Numbered from the stretch's first letter, positions 20,203-30,944 are shown. The stretch is DNA of 64,000 bases from CAVWQV01 sp963757115 (GCA_963757115.1 CAVWQV010000006.1:1-64000), one strand, 5' to 3'. A program made the numbers and translations. The notes: generated by a model from the letters alone, not told the origin.

Positions 20203-21301
20203 ATGCGGCCCGAGGTGAGGATTGGCCCGGTGCGCGCCCGGGCCTTCAGGATACCGACGGACGCCCCCGAGGCGGACGGCAGCTTTTCCTGGACCTCCAC
20301 TACCCTGGTCGTGGTGGAGGTGGAGGGCGGCGGCGCGACCGGCCTCGGCTACACCTACACGAGCGAGACCGCGGCGGGCCTGATCGAGGGAATGCTCGCC
20401 GAGGCCGTCTCCGGCGCGGACGCGATGGACCCGCCGCGCGCCTGGCAGCGGATGCAGCGCGCGGTACGGAACGTGGGGCGCGACGGGTTGGCGGCGACCG
20501 CGATATCGGCGGTCGACGCGGCAGTTTGGGATCTGAAGGCAAAGCTGCTCGACCTGCCGCTGGCCGTCCTGCTCGGGCGATTCCGCGAGGACGTGCCGAT
20601 CTACGGCAGCGGCGGCTTCACCAGCTACGACGACGCCCAGCTGGAATCGCAGCTCCGAGGTTGGGTGGAGCGCGACGGGTGCCGCTGGGTCAAGATGAAG
20701 ATCGGCACGCATCCCGACGATGATCCGCGCCGTGTCCGAGTAGCCAAGCGGGCGATCGGCGAAGGCCACCTTGTTCGTAGACGCCAACGGCGCCTTGCCA
20801 GTGAAACGGGCGTTGCAGCTTGCCGAAGTCTTCGCCGCCGAGGCCGGGGTGGCCTGGTTCGAGGAACCGGTCTCCTCTGACGACTTGGCGGGATTGGCGC
20901 AGGTCCGCGCTCGCGCCCCCGCCTGCATGGAAGTGGCGGCGGGCGAGTATGCTTACGACCTCGACTACGTGCGGCGCATGTTGGAAGCGCGCGCGATCGA
21001 CGTGCAGCAGGCGGACGCGTCGCGCTGCGGCGGCGTGACCGGCTTCCTGCAGGCGGCGGTCCTTTGCGACGCGCATCACCTGGACCTTTCGGGCCACTGC
21101 GCGCCCGCGTTGCACGTGCACGCGGCCTGCGCTGCGCCACGGTTCCGCCATCTCGAGTGGTTCCACGACCACGTGCGCATCGAGCACATGCTGTTCGAGG
21201 GCGCTCCAACCCCGAAGGAAGGCGTGATCGGGCCGGATCTCACCCGGCCGGGGCTCGGCCTGGCTTTCAAGTGGCAGGACGCGGAGCAATACGCGCTTTG
21301 A
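20203..21301 (+). CDS. Enolase-superfamily (mandelate racemase/muconate lactonizing) enzyme, frameshifted
   Basis: A Mg-dependent sugar-acid dehydratase or racemase. An N-terminal capping domain leads to the barrel with the KxK base in VKMKIG (near 20697), then metal ligands as the Asp in FVDANGAL, the Glu in WFEEPVSSDD and the Glu in EVAAGEYAYD, and a His-bearing segment HHLDLSGHCAPALHVH. A one-base deletion near 20768 splits the gene. About 366 residues when joined, as in the family. The ATG at 20203 is in frame with the tail of the TPP gene. Substrate cannot be read from sequence. Confidence 0.87.
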
Positions 21302-21311
21302 GGGAGAGGAG

Positions 21312-22330
21312 ATGAGGACCAAGAACGCGGCAGCACGGGGCGCCGGGCTGCCGATGATCGGGCCGATGCGGCGCGTGTTGATGACGGAGAAGCCGTCGAA
21401 GGCGCGCCCGCTGTCGTCGGCGACCAGCAGGCATTGTCGGGCATCCTAACCAAACTTGCGGAGCTGGAAGCCAGCCTGCCCCGTGCCGCCTCGCCGACAG
21501 TGCCGCACGCGGCCACGGTGCGGGCGGCTCGCCGCCTGAACCGGGCGGCAGGTGTGCTCGCGACCTCGGTCCTGCTTGACAGTGCGGTGGAGCACTACCG
21601 TGGCTCCTTCGCCAACCCCGCCATGTACACACCGCTGGCCGTGTCGGCGCTAACCCTGGCTGTGAGCGCTCATGGACTAGCGGACAAGCGCCCCCGAGCG
21701 CACCTAGCTCGCGACACCGCCTACGTGCTCGCGGCCGCTACCGGCGTAGTCGGCACAGGCTTTCACGTCTACAACATCCTCAAGCGGCCGAGCGGTTTGG
21801 CTTGGCAGAATCTGTTCTACGGCGCGCCGCTCGGAGCGCCGGCCGCGATCTCGCTGGCTGGCCTGCTCGGGGCCGCAGCCGAGCGGGTGCGCAACAATGA
21901 GGCCGGGACTGTGCCGCGCATCTTCGGCCTGCCCGCCGGCCGTACTATCGCCGCGATCACGGGTGTCGGCCTCCTCGCCACTGCGGGCGAGGCCGGGCTG
22001 CTGCACTTTCGGGGCGCCTACCACAACCCTTTCATGTACGTGCCAGTGACCGTGCCGCCGATCGCGGCAGCGTTGATGGGCGAAACCGCTTTGGGCCCCG
22101 TCGGGCTGGACCGCTGGTTTACCCGCCTGTGGCTGCGGTTCACCACGCTGATCGGCTTCGCCGGCGCCGGCTTCCACGTCTACGGCGTGCGACGGAATAT
22201 GGGCGGCTGGCGCAACTGGAGCCAGAACGTGCTGGACGGCCCGCCCATTCCGGCGCCGCCGTCCTTCACCGGACTGGCGCTGGCCGGGCTCGCCGCCCTT
22301 GGACTGCTGAAGGACCATCCCGATGCCTGA
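21312..22330 (+). CDS. Membrane protein with an internal duplication, unknown function
   Basis: No family recognised. The clear coding part (TTG 21434 to 22330, 298 residues) has about six membrane segments in two similar halves. GSFANPAMYTP (58-67) matches GAYHNPFMYVP (194-204); GTGFHVYNI (107-115) matches GAGFHVYGV (244-252); and both halves end in an AP...LAGL segment. Paired histidines fall at equivalent places (54/191 and 111/248). A better start is ATG 21312, which has GGGAGAGGAG just upstream but needs one frameshift before 21434. It is followed by gluconate-dehydrogenase-type genes, so a membrane anchor or electron-transfer role is possible. Confidence 0.75.
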
Positions 22331-22969
22331 GGAAGGGCGATACCCGGGCTACGACGTCCTGGCCAAGCGGCACACGCCGTCATGGAATCACAAAACGCGA
22401 CAGGTGATCAACGAACGGCTGGCCGTATCGCGCGATCCACGCTTCTTCACCCGGGACGAATACGCAACCGTCGAGGCTCTCGCCGCCAGGATCGTTCCGC
22501 AATCCGGCCCTCGTCCCCGATCCCAGTGGCAGCGCTTGTCGACCACAAGCTGCATTTAGACAAGTCGGACGGCTATCGCCAAGCCGGGATGCCGCGCGAG
22601 CGTGAAGCGTGGCGGCAGGGTCTGCGCGCGCTGGACGCGGAGGCTCGCGACGCCTACCGCGCGGAGTTCCGCCACCTGGGCGGAGCCGAGCAGGATGCGC
22701 TGCTGAAACGCATGCAGGATGGTGATCTGACGAACGGCGCCTGGGGCAGCATCCCGCCAAAAACCTTCTTCAAGCAGCGCATGGCCCGCGACATCGTGTT
22801 CGCCTACTACTCGCATCCGACCGCCTGGAGCGAGATCGGCTGGGGCGGTCCGGCGAGCCCGCGCGGCTACGTACGGACGGGATACGACGAGCGCGACCCC
22901 TGGGAAGCCGCCGAGGTGAAGGACGGTGACGCGGCGACGGCGCGGAGGAAAAACCATCGTGTCGGATGA
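22323..22969 (+). CDS. Gluconate 2-dehydrogenase subunit 3 family protein, frameshifted
   Basis: Small companion subunit of membrane-bound GMC dehydrogenases. It has DPRFFTRDEYATVEALAARIVPQ near the start and FFKQRMARDIVFAYYSHPTAWSEIGWGGPASPRGY near the end, typical of the family. A one-base shift near 22505 breaks the frame. About 215 residues when joined. It overlaps the gene before (start at 22323, stop of the other at 22330) and the GMC gene after, so the three form one unit. Confidence 0.85.
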
Positions 22970-24603
22970 CCCGCAGCTCACGCCACGCGCCGTGAAGGGA
23001 CGCGCCCCGGACGTGTTCGAGCCCGGCGGCTGGACGCCGATGCGCGAGTACCCCGAGAACGAGGCGGTTGACTTTGTCATTGTCGGCACGGGCGCCGGCG
23101 GTGGCACCTTGGCCTGCAAGCTTTCGGAGGCCGGCTTCTCCGTGGTCGCGATGGACGCGGGACCATACTGGCGGCCGCTGGAAGACTTCGCTTCCGACGA
23201 GTCGGAGCAGACCAAGCTGTACTGGACCGACGACCGCATTGTGGACGGGGAGAACCCGATCCAGCTGGGCAGCAACAACAGCGGTAAGGCGGTGGGCGGC
23301 AGCACGGTCCACTTCGCCATGGTGTCGCTGCGGTTCCGCCCGGAATGGTTTAAGTCCCGAACGCAAGCTTGGCTACGGCTTCGATTGGCCGCTCGATTGG
23401 CGGGAGATGTGGGGCTACTACCGGGAGGTTGAGGAGGCACTGGCGATCTCGGGACCGGTTAACTATCCCTGGGGTCCCCCTCGGCCGCGCTATCCCTATC
23501 GCGCGCACGAGCTGAACGCTGCGGCGCTTGCCCTCGCCCAAGGCTGCGAAGCGCTTGGCATCAAGTGGACCGAGACGCCGATCGCAACGTTGTCCGCGCC
23601 GCGTGGGCGCGCGCACCCGTGCGTCTACCGTGGCTTTTGCGTTTTGGGATGCTCGACCAACGCTAAGCAGAGCGTGCTGCTCACCTGGATTCCGCGCGCT
23701 CTCGCGGCCGGGGCGGAAATCCGCGACCTGGCGATGGTCGGGCGCGTGGAGACGAACGATGCCGGACTTGCGACCGGCGTACACTACCATCGCGAAGGCA
23801 AGTGGCGCTTCCAGAAGGCGCGCAACGTCGTGATCGCCGGCTACTCGGTCGAGACGCCGCGCCTGCTGCTGAATTCCGCCAACCCTCGCTTCCCGCAGGG
23901 GCTTGCCAACAGCTCCGGCCTGGTCGGCAAATACTTCACGGTGCAGAGCAATCAGGCGGTTTGGGGCGTTTCGGAAAAGGAGATCCGGTCGTACAAATCA
24001 CCCCCCTCGCTCGCGCTCACCGAGCACTGGAACTACGACGACAGCACGGATTTTCACGGCGGCTACTGCTACATGAGCCAGGGGCCGCTGCCGCAGCTCT
24101 GGTCCAACACACAGCTCGGCGGCCAAGGGTTGTGGGGCGAGCGCCTGATCTCCGAGATGGAGAAGTACAACCATCAGGTCGGCCTCAAGATGGTGGGCGA
24201 GATGCTCCCGCAGGAGCGCAACACGGTGACGTTGGCGGACGACAAGGACCAGTATGGACTGCCGATCGCGCGCGTGACGTATTCCTGGTGCGACAACGAT
24301 AAGGCAATGATCGAGCACGCGCTCGGCTTCATGGGCCAAGCCCTGCAAGCGATCGACGTAAAGGATATCTGGCGTCAGGAGGACGATACCTGCCACATGA
24401 ACGGCGGCGCCCGCATGGGCAGCGACCCTCGCACCAGCGTCGTGGACGCGGACTGCCGGAGCTGGGATATCCGCAATCTGTGGGTCTGCGACGGTTCGGT
24501 TTTCCCTACCGTCGGCGGGGTCAACCCATCCCTGACCATCCAGGCGATCGCCTGCCGCACCGGCGACCGGATCAAGACGATGGCGCGGCGGGGCGAGCTG
24601 TGA
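22959..24603 (+). CDS. GMC-family FAD-dependent dehydrogenase, frameshifted
   Basis: The catalytic subunit of a sugar, alcohol or sugar-acid dehydrogenase. The FAD-binding start is VDFVIVGTGAGGGTLACKLS, and the C-terminal GMC region has CHMNGGARMGSDPRTS and VCDGSVFPTVGGVNPSLTIQ, with the conserved catalytic His/Asn region. One inserted base near 23360 shifts the frame; the second part covers 23363-24603. Joined length about 547 residues. GTG start at 22959 overlaps the subunit 3 gene. No cytochrome c subunit is encoded beside it, so electrons may go through the membrane protein upstream. Confidence 0.88.
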
Positions 24604-25091
24604 TGGGCTGCCGTTAGCCCGACCGGGCTGGCAGGTTCGTTTCATCCAGCCGGGGCGCCATCGCCCTCGTGGTTACGCTTGGCACGAGCCGCCAAACGGC
24701 GGCACGGAACCAGCAAGCGCGGCGGGGGCTCCGCTACCGCCTGTAGGACAAGCAGCTGCCGGGGCGCTGCGAAGCGGAGCCTTAGCTACCCCCTCGGCCG
24801 GTAAGCACAGCGTGGCCGCCGCCAGCTGTTCCGGGCCGCGATCTCCGGAAGGCGGCCGCCTCCCGGACGAGATGGCATCCTCGTGAACCGTCACGGCGAC
24901 ACGTCGAAGTTGGTTGCGCCGCCCGACGAAAAGTGAAAAGCACGGTGTATGGCGGGTTCTCAACCGGTAGCGAGGTCTTGACCTCGATGGAAAAACCAAC
25001 GAATCCAACAACAACACGTGCTTTCAAGGTAGTGAGCGGGCGGGCGGACCCGTGATCGACCGCGTGATGCCACCAAAACAGATGAGACGAC
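24604..25091. other. Intergenic region, no gene seen
   Basis: About 490 bases between the GMC gene and GT87. A weak hairpin (GGGCT at 24605-24609 with AGCCC at 24616-24620) directly after the GMC stop could aid termination, though no U-tract follows. A minus-strand frame of 114 codons is Arg/Pro-rich and unlike any protein I know. The final part probably holds the promoter of the next operon, but I cannot pick a reliable -35/-10 pair. Confidence 0.4.
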
Positions 25092-26408
25092 GTGCGCAAC
25101 AAAATCACCGATCTCCTGCTGATCTCGCTGGCGTGCGTCGTCGGGCTCGTTCTGCTCCCAGCACTTCTCATGCAGGCCTTCGGCTGGCCGACCGCGATTG
25201 GTCCGATCCGCAGCTGGATCCTGCACCGTAATCAGGACTGGGGTGATAGCTGGATCGCGATTGCCGATGCCCTTCGCTATGTCGCGGCGCACGGCGCGGC
25301 AGGCTTGTATCAGCAAACCTACTTCCAGTCGGCGTTTCAGTTCATCTACCCTCCGACCAGCCTCGTTCTGGCCGACGTGACGGGGCGGCTAGGCCTGTTG
25401 GACTGGCAGTCCACGGTTGCGATGAACCGGTTCGCGTGGTGGCTCGTGCCCGCAGCTATGGCGGTGTTGACGGCGGTCGCGATCGTCGGCCTTAGGCAGC
25501 GTGGCTATCCGGTGCGGCTACCCGAGGTGCTCCTCGCCGCGGCCCTCAGCGTCGTTTCCTTGTTGCTGTTCTTCCCGTTCATGCACGGTGTCCGGGTGGG
25601 ACAAATTCAGACGCTGCTAACCCTGTTGCTGATGCTCGCTCTCCTGGCTTGGTTGCTCGGGCAGAAGGCGGCGGCCGGGGTAGGGGTCGGCCTCGTTTGC
25701 ATCGTGAAGCCACCACTCGGCCTCCTGGTGGTTTGGGCTGCGCTTCGCCGCGAGTGGCGCTTCGCCGTGGCACTCGTCATCACCGGCGCCGTGTTCGCTG
25801 CGGCTTCAGTCCTGATGTTCGGCTGGCAGGTGCATGAAGAGTACCTGAACCTGATGGGGTTTCTGTCGCGCCGCGGAGAAAGCTACTTCGCGAACCAGTC
25901 GGTCAACGGCCTATTGAATCGCATGCTGTTCATCGGCAACAACCTGGAGTGGGACGGCACCCACACGCAGATCACCTATGATGCGCGGGTGCACGTGGCG
26001 ACGGTGGCGACCTCGGTCGCCCTGATCGCGTTTGTGCTGCTGCATCGATGGCGCGTGAAAGCGGGAGCGCTCGATTTCGGCTTGGCCCTCACAGGGTTCA
26101 CCTTGGCATCGCCCGTCGCCTACGAACACCATTTCGGTTTTTTGCCGGTGGTGTACTTGATGTTGCTGCTGAGGTTGCATGACCAGCGTGTCGGGCCAGG
26201 GCGTTACGCGCTGCTCGCGGCCAGCTTCGCACTCTGTGCGGGGTTTTTCGGCATCACGGCCGCCGTCGCGGGAACCTACTTGAATTTCCTGCAATCCAAC
26301 GTCCTGTTCGGCGTGCTGCTGCTGCTCGGTTTGCTGGTGTGGCGATCTCGGGAGCGCTACGGGGCTACCCGCACTCCAGTCGCGGGCACGGTCTCGGTCG
26401 GGCCATGA
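25092..26408 (+). CDS. Glycosyltransferase family 87 membrane protein
   Basis: 438 residues with about ten membrane helices. It resembles the DUF2029/GT87 polyprenyl-phosphate-mannose-dependent transferases: an early acidic loop with QDWGDSW and FIYPPTSLVL, then GVRVGQIQTLLTLLLML, IVKPPLGLLVVWAAL and EEYLNLMGFLSRRGESYFANQSVNGLLNR. It would transfer a sugar from a lipid-linked donor on the outer face of the inner membrane. It lies just upstream of a polyprenyl-phosphate sugar synthase-like gene, which could make that donor. Start GTG at 25092. Frame intact. Confidence 0.82.
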   Translation: MRNKITDLLLISLACVVGLVLLPALLMQAFGWPTAIGPIRSWILHRNQDWGDSWIAIADALRYVAAHGAAGLYQQTYFQSAFQFIYPPTSLVLADVTGRLGLLDWQSTVAMNRFAWWLVPAAMAVLTAVAIVGLRQRGYPVRLPEVLLAAALSVVSLLLFFPFMHGVRVGQIQTLLTLLLMLALLAWLLGQKAAAGVGVGLVCIVKPPLGLLVVWAALRREWRFAVALVITGAVFAAASVLMFGWQVHEEYLNLMGFLSRRGESYFANQSVNGLLNRMLFIGNNLEWDGTHTQITYDARVHVATVATSVALIAFVLLHRWRVKAGALDFGLALTGFTLASPVAYEHHFGFLPVVYLMLLLRLHDQRVGPGRYALLAASFALCAGFFGITAAVAGTYLNFLQSNVLFGVLLLLGLLVWRSRERYGATRTPVAGTVSVGP

Positions 26409-26445
26409 GTAACCGGTCGCAGGTCGGCGGCGCGGAGGTGGCGTG

Positions 26446-27650
26446 ATGTCGGGCAATATCGACGAGCGGAGGCCTCCGAGCGCACCGGAGCTGGCGCAAT
26501 TCCGCGAGATCAGGCGGCCCGGCTATCCAGGCCCCGTCACGGTGAACGCCCCCGAACCGTCGCGCGCGGTGGAGCTGACGGTGGTCGTGCCCTGCTACAA
26601 TGAGTGCGCGAACGTGGCACCCCTGGTCAGGCTGCTCGACGCCGCCCTGAGCGGGGTCGCCTGGGAAGTGGTGTTTGTGGACGACGATAGCCCGGACGGC
26701 ACCGCCGCGGAGGCGCGGCGTGTCGCGCAACTCGACCCGCGCGTGCGCTGCATTCGCCGTATCGGCCGGCGGGGACTTCGCATCCGCTGTGGCCGAAGGC
26801 GCGCTCTCCTCCTCGGCGCCCTTGGTGGCCGTGATGGACGGCGACCTGCAACACGACGAGAAGCGCCTCGCCGACATGCTCCGCGCCATGCGCACCGGGC
26901 AGTTCGACCTCGCGGTCGGCAGTCGCTACGTGGGGGGCGGCGACGCGGCCGGGCTGTCCTCGGCATGGCGGCATCGGTTATCCGAGTGGGGCATTCGGCT
27001 TGCACAGCGCCTGTTGCCGACCCGGTTGACCGACCCGATGAGCGGCTTCTTTATGCTGCCCCGGCCGCTGTTCGAGCAGCTCGTTCCGGGAATGACGGCC
27101 CGCGGCTTCAAAATCCTGCTCGATCTTGTACTTACCGCGCGCAGACCGTTGCGGATCATCGAGGTCCCGGTCCAGTTCCGTGAACGGCAGGCGGGCGAAA
27201 GCAAGCTCGACGTCCAGGTGCTTCTCCAGTTCGCTCGCTTTGCTGGTCGACAAAAGCCTGGGCGGGATCCTCCCCCTTCGGTTCATCAGCTTCGCACTCG
27301 TCGGCGGGCTTGGCGTGCTCGTTCACCTCGCCGTCCTCACGCTGGGCCAGGGTCTCGGCCAACCGTTTGCCGTCTCGCAGATCGCGGGAACGCTGGTGGC
27401 CATGGCCTTCAATTTTCAGCTGAACAACGAGATCACATATCGCGATGAGCGACTGCGAGGCGCGCGTCTTTGGCGCGGCTTCGTCCTGTTTATGCTGGTG
27501 TGCGGCATCGGCGCCGTCGCCAATGTCGGCATCGCGCGGATGCTGTACCACGCGCATACCGATTGGACGCTGGCGGGGCTGATGGGCGCCGTGATCGGCG
27601 TCGTCTGGAATTACGCGGTGTCTTCGACGCTCGTCTGGCGTGCGCGTTGA
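26446..27650 (+). CDS. Polyprenyl-phosphate sugar synthase: GT2 fused to GtrA domain, frameshifted
   Basis: N-terminal GT-A domain of the dolichyl-phosphate-mannose synthase type: LTVVVPCYNECANVAPLVRL, VVFVDDDSPDGTAAEAR, VAVMDGDLQHDEKRL (the metal-binding DxD is DGD), DLAVGSRYVGGGD, and VQFRERQAGESKLD. A C-terminal GtrA-like four-helix domain follows (FISFALVGGLGVLVHLAVL, AMAFNFQLNNEITYRD, VVWNYAVSSTLVWR). One-base shifts near 26765 and 27245 interrupt it. About 400 residues. The ATG at 26446 follows GGAGG; the GTG one codon before is less likely. It would make and possibly flip a lipid-linked hexose for GT87. Confidence 0.85.
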
Positions 27651-27680
27651 GCCCGCGCGGGCTGACACCCCGCGCGGGCT
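27650..27680. terminator. Strong hairpin between convergent genes
   Basis: A perfect 12-bp stem (27650-27661 paired with 27669-27680, AGCCCGCGCGGG and its complement) around the seven-base loop CTGACAC. It starts at the last base of the GT2-GtrA stop codon and ends 11 bases before the glgX stop on the other strand, so it can serve both genes. No long U-tract follows on either side, so how well it works alone is uncertain. Confidence 0.65.
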
Positions 27681-27691
27681 GACCCGGGCTC

Positions 27692-29840
27692 CTACCCGTT
27701 AGGGCCGATCCTGGCGACCTCGTCGGGCTCGAGTTCCAGCAAAAGCAGCGACCGGCCCGTGACCCCGTAGTGGTGTTCGAAATCGAACCGGGGCGCCCCC
27801 TCGAGCTCGCTCTGATTGGTGTCGACCAGCAGCAGCCAGCCCTTGCCGCCCGTCACGGGCGGCAAGGTGAAGCTCACCAGGTCGTGGTGGGCGTTCATGA
27901 TGAGCATGAGTGTCCGGTCGATGCCGCGCTTCGGGATGCCCGTCGGCTGTGCGCGGCCATCCAGGATCAGGCCCAGGCACTTCGCCTGGGCGTCCTGCCA
28001 GTTCTCCTCCGTCATCTCCGTTCCGCTGGGGCTGAGCCAGGTCAGCTCCTTGATTTGAAGCTCCTCGTTGTAGGTTCCGTGGAGGAAGCGCTCGCGACGC
28101 AGGATGGGGAATGTGCGGCGGATCTGGGCGACCTTGCCAGCAAAGCCGATCAGCGCGCGAGCCGCGTCGTCATGATCCCAGTCCACCCAGGAAATCTCGT
28201 TGTCCTGGCAATAGGCATTGTTGTTGCCCTCCTGCGTCCGTCCGAACTCGTCGCCGGCCAGGATCATCGGCAGCCCCTGCGACAGCAGAAGGGTGGCGAG
28301 CATGTTGCGTTTCTGGCGTTCGCGAACGGCCCGGATCTCCGGATCGTCCGTCGGTCCTTCGACGCCGTGGTTCCAGCTGTGATTATTGTCGGTGCCGTCC
28401 CGGTTGTCCTCGCCGTTCGCCTCATTGTGCTTCTGGTTGTAGGAGACGACGTCGTTCAGGGTGAACCCGTCATGCGCCGTGACGAAATTCACGCTTGACC
28501 AAGGGCGGCGCCCGCCCCAGGCGAACTTGTCGGCCGAGCCGCTGATGCGCGTCGCGATTTCGGGCAGCACGCCGCCATCGCCCTTCCAGAAACTGCGCAC
28601 CACGTCCCGGAAGCGGTCGTTCCACTCCGCCCAGCCCGGCGCGAATGCGCCCACCTGATAGCCGCCAGGGCCGCAATCCCATGGCTCGGCAATCAGCTTC
28701 ACCTGGGTCAGCACCGGGTCCTGCCCGACCGCGCGCAGGAAGCCGCTCTGCTGGTCGAAGCCGTACGGCTCACGCGCCAAAATAGTGCCAAGATCGAAGC
28801 GGAACCCGTCCACGTGCATCTCCTGCACCCAATAGCGCAGGCTGTCCGTGACCATCTGGATCACGCGAGGATGGCTGAGGTTGACGGTGTTTCCGGTCCC
28901 GGTGTCGTTGATGTAGTAGCGCGGCTGGTCCGGCAGCAACCGGTAGTAGCTCGCGTTGTCGATGCCCTTGAACGACAGGGTCGGGCCTTTCTCGTTGCCT
29001 TCCGCGGTGTGGTTGTAGACCACGTCGATGATGACCTCGAGGCCGGCCTCGTGCAGGCGGGACACCATCTCCTTGAACTCCGCGAATGCGAAGTCCGGCA
29101 CGCTGGCGTAACGGCGGACCGGCGAGAAGTAGCCGATCGTGTTGTAGCCCCAGTAGTTGGTAAGCCCCTTCTCGAGCAGATAATCGTCATTGACGAAGGA
29201 GTGGATCGGCAGGAGCTCGACCGCCGTTACGCCGACCGACTTCAGATGCCGTATCACCGAAGGGTCAGTCAGGCCGCGGAATGTCCCGCGCAGGCTTTCC
29301 GGCATCGCCTGGTGCAGCTTGGTGAAACCCCGCACGTGCAGCTCGTAGATGACCGATTGCTCCCACGTCGTGCGCGGCGGACGGTCGTCACCCCACGTGA
29401 AGGCCGAAATCGATGACCCGCGACTTCGGCATGAACGGCGCGCTGTCTCGCTCGTCGAAGGTGAGATCGTCGGTCGTTTCCATCGTGTAGCCGAATACGG
29501 CGGGGTTCCATTCGAGTTGACCCACCAACGACTTGGCGTACGGATCGAGAAGCAGCTTGTTCGGGTTGAACCGGTGGCCCGCTTCAGGCTCGTAGGGGCC
29601 GTGAACACGATATCCGTAGATGGTGCCCGGCCGCGCGTCCGGCAGGTAGCCGTGAAACACCTGGTTCGTGTACTCCGGCAGCTCGATGCGTTCGAGCTCG
29701 GTGGCGCCGTCGTCGTCGAACAGGCAGAGCTCGACCTTCGTGGCGTTGGCCGAGAACAGGGCGAAGTTCACCCCGAGGCCGTTCCAGGTGGCGCCCAGCG
29801 GATTGGGATGTCCCTCGCGAACGCGGGATCGTCGAAGCAT
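27692..29840 (-). CDS. glgX: Glycogen debranching enzyme GlgX (isoamylase type), frameshifted
   Basis: Removes alpha-1,6 branches during glycogen breakdown in the cytoplasm. N-terminal CBM48 region: RVREGHPNPLGATWNGLGVN then YGYRVHGPYEPEAGHRFNP. The GH13 barrel shows the four motifs DVVYNHTAEG, GFRFDLGTIL (nucleophile Asp), IAEPWDCGPGGYQVG (acid/base Glu) and FVTAHDGFTLND. One frameshift near 29400 separates the first 150 residues from the rest. Joined length of about 716 fits GlgX. ATG at 29840 chosen; a TTG at 29849 is also possible. With the GH15 gene upstream it suggests use of internal glucan. Confidence 0.93.
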
Positions 29841-30157
29841 GTCTGGCAAGGGGGGCGGCTCCAGCGCGAGTGGGGATCTGTGAGTGAAAACAAGAAACAG
29901 CGGTCGGGTTTGTCGCCCGTCTCAACTTCTCCCCAGGCAGACGGCGCCAGTGCGATCCCAAGGCCGGGTGGACTTAGCCCGAATGGCCGCGTCGGGGACC
30001 GACCTTGAGCACGGCGGTCGCGTACAGCCCAGCCCTTCGAGTTTGAAGGCGCGCCCCGGCTCCTCCCGGGCAAACATCCTGCCCGGCGTCGGCGCGGCCT
30101 TGATTTCGCTAACAAACTCGTGAGGCTGTCCGCCGGGGTCCACCGGAGCAGCAAGAC

Positions 30158-30925
30158 GTGTCCTACTTCCTGGTCGCGGTGGTCGTGCTCGGGGCGGGTT
30201 TCCTGGCTGGCGGCCTGGCCTGGACCGCCCGCACGATGTTTCGTCTGGAGGCGCTGAGGCAGCACCACGAGATCGGCAGCGCGGTGTTCCTCCAGCTCGG
30301 CGTTATCTACGCTGTCCTGCTCGCTTTCGTGTTCAGCGAAGTGTGGGGCGAGTACAACACGGCGGCCGACGCCCTGAGCCGGGAATGCGGCAGCCTGCAT
30401 GACGTGGCGCTTCTGGCGAACGCGCTACCGCCCGACGAGCGCGACCAGATCACGGTCGGCCTCAGGACCTACCTTCGTGCCGTTATCGCCGAGGAATGGC
30501 CGGCAATGGAGAGCCGGAACCGAGGCGAGGCCGCGCAGCGGGCGTTCGCGGCGCTCGTCACCACGGTCGCGGGACGGGACGCAAGCAGCCCGCCGGATAA
30601 CGCGACCCGCAGCCAGCTTGTCGCTGAGGTCGCAGACGCCCATCGGTGGCGGGAAACGCGGTTGTTTCAGATGACCTTGCACGTACCGGGGCTGCTGTGG
30701 GCGCTGGTGATCGGCCTCGGCCTGGTCCTCGTGGGATTTCTCCTCTGCTTCGGCATCGAGTATGTCGTGTCGCAGGTGATATTTACGGCGATTTTCGCCG
30801 CCTCAATCGCCATGGTGCTTGCGTTGGTGCGCTGTTTAGACTTCCCGTTTGAGGGCGCGTTGCGCCTGCAACCGGACGATTTCCGGACGACCCTGCGCAT
30901 GATCGCCGAGGGCGCGAACAGCTGA
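30158..30925 (+). CDS. DUF4239 (bestrophin-like) membrane protein
   Basis: 255 residues with an N-terminal helix (about 2-24), a second hydrophobic segment with LGVIYAVLLAFVFSEVWGEYN (45-65), a soluble middle part, and two helices near the end (about 170-220). The VIYAVLLAFV.. VW..Y..A......E pattern followed by LRTYLRAVIAEEWPAM is diagnostic of DUF4239. Function is unknown; distant likeness to bestrophin channels has been proposed for the family. GTG start with GGAG upstream. It heads a set with HdeD and an enoyl-CoA hydratase. Confidence 0.85.
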   Translation: MSYFLVAVVVLGAGFLAGGLAWTARTMFRLEALRQHHEIGSAVFLQLGVIYAVLLAFVFSEVWGEYNTAADALSRECGSLHDVALLANALPPDERDQITVGLRTYLRAVIAEEWPAMESRNRGEAAQRAFAALVTTVAGRDASSPPDNATRSQLVAEVADAHRWRETRLFQMTLHVPGLLWALVIGLGLVLVGFLLCFGIEYVVSQVIFTAIFAASIAMVLALVRCLDFPFEGALRLQPDDFRTTLRMIAEGANS

Positions 30926-30944
30926 GCTGAAACAAGGAGACACG

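Noticed and set aside
24673..25017. Minus-strand ORF of 114 codons
   Set aside because: Arg/Pro/Ala-rich composition, no ribosome site, no family likeness; typical chance ORF in GC-rich DNA.
29884..30123. Short + strand ORF upstream of the DUF4239 gene
   Set aside because: 79 codons with biased composition and no ribosome site; it lies in the leader region between divergent genes.
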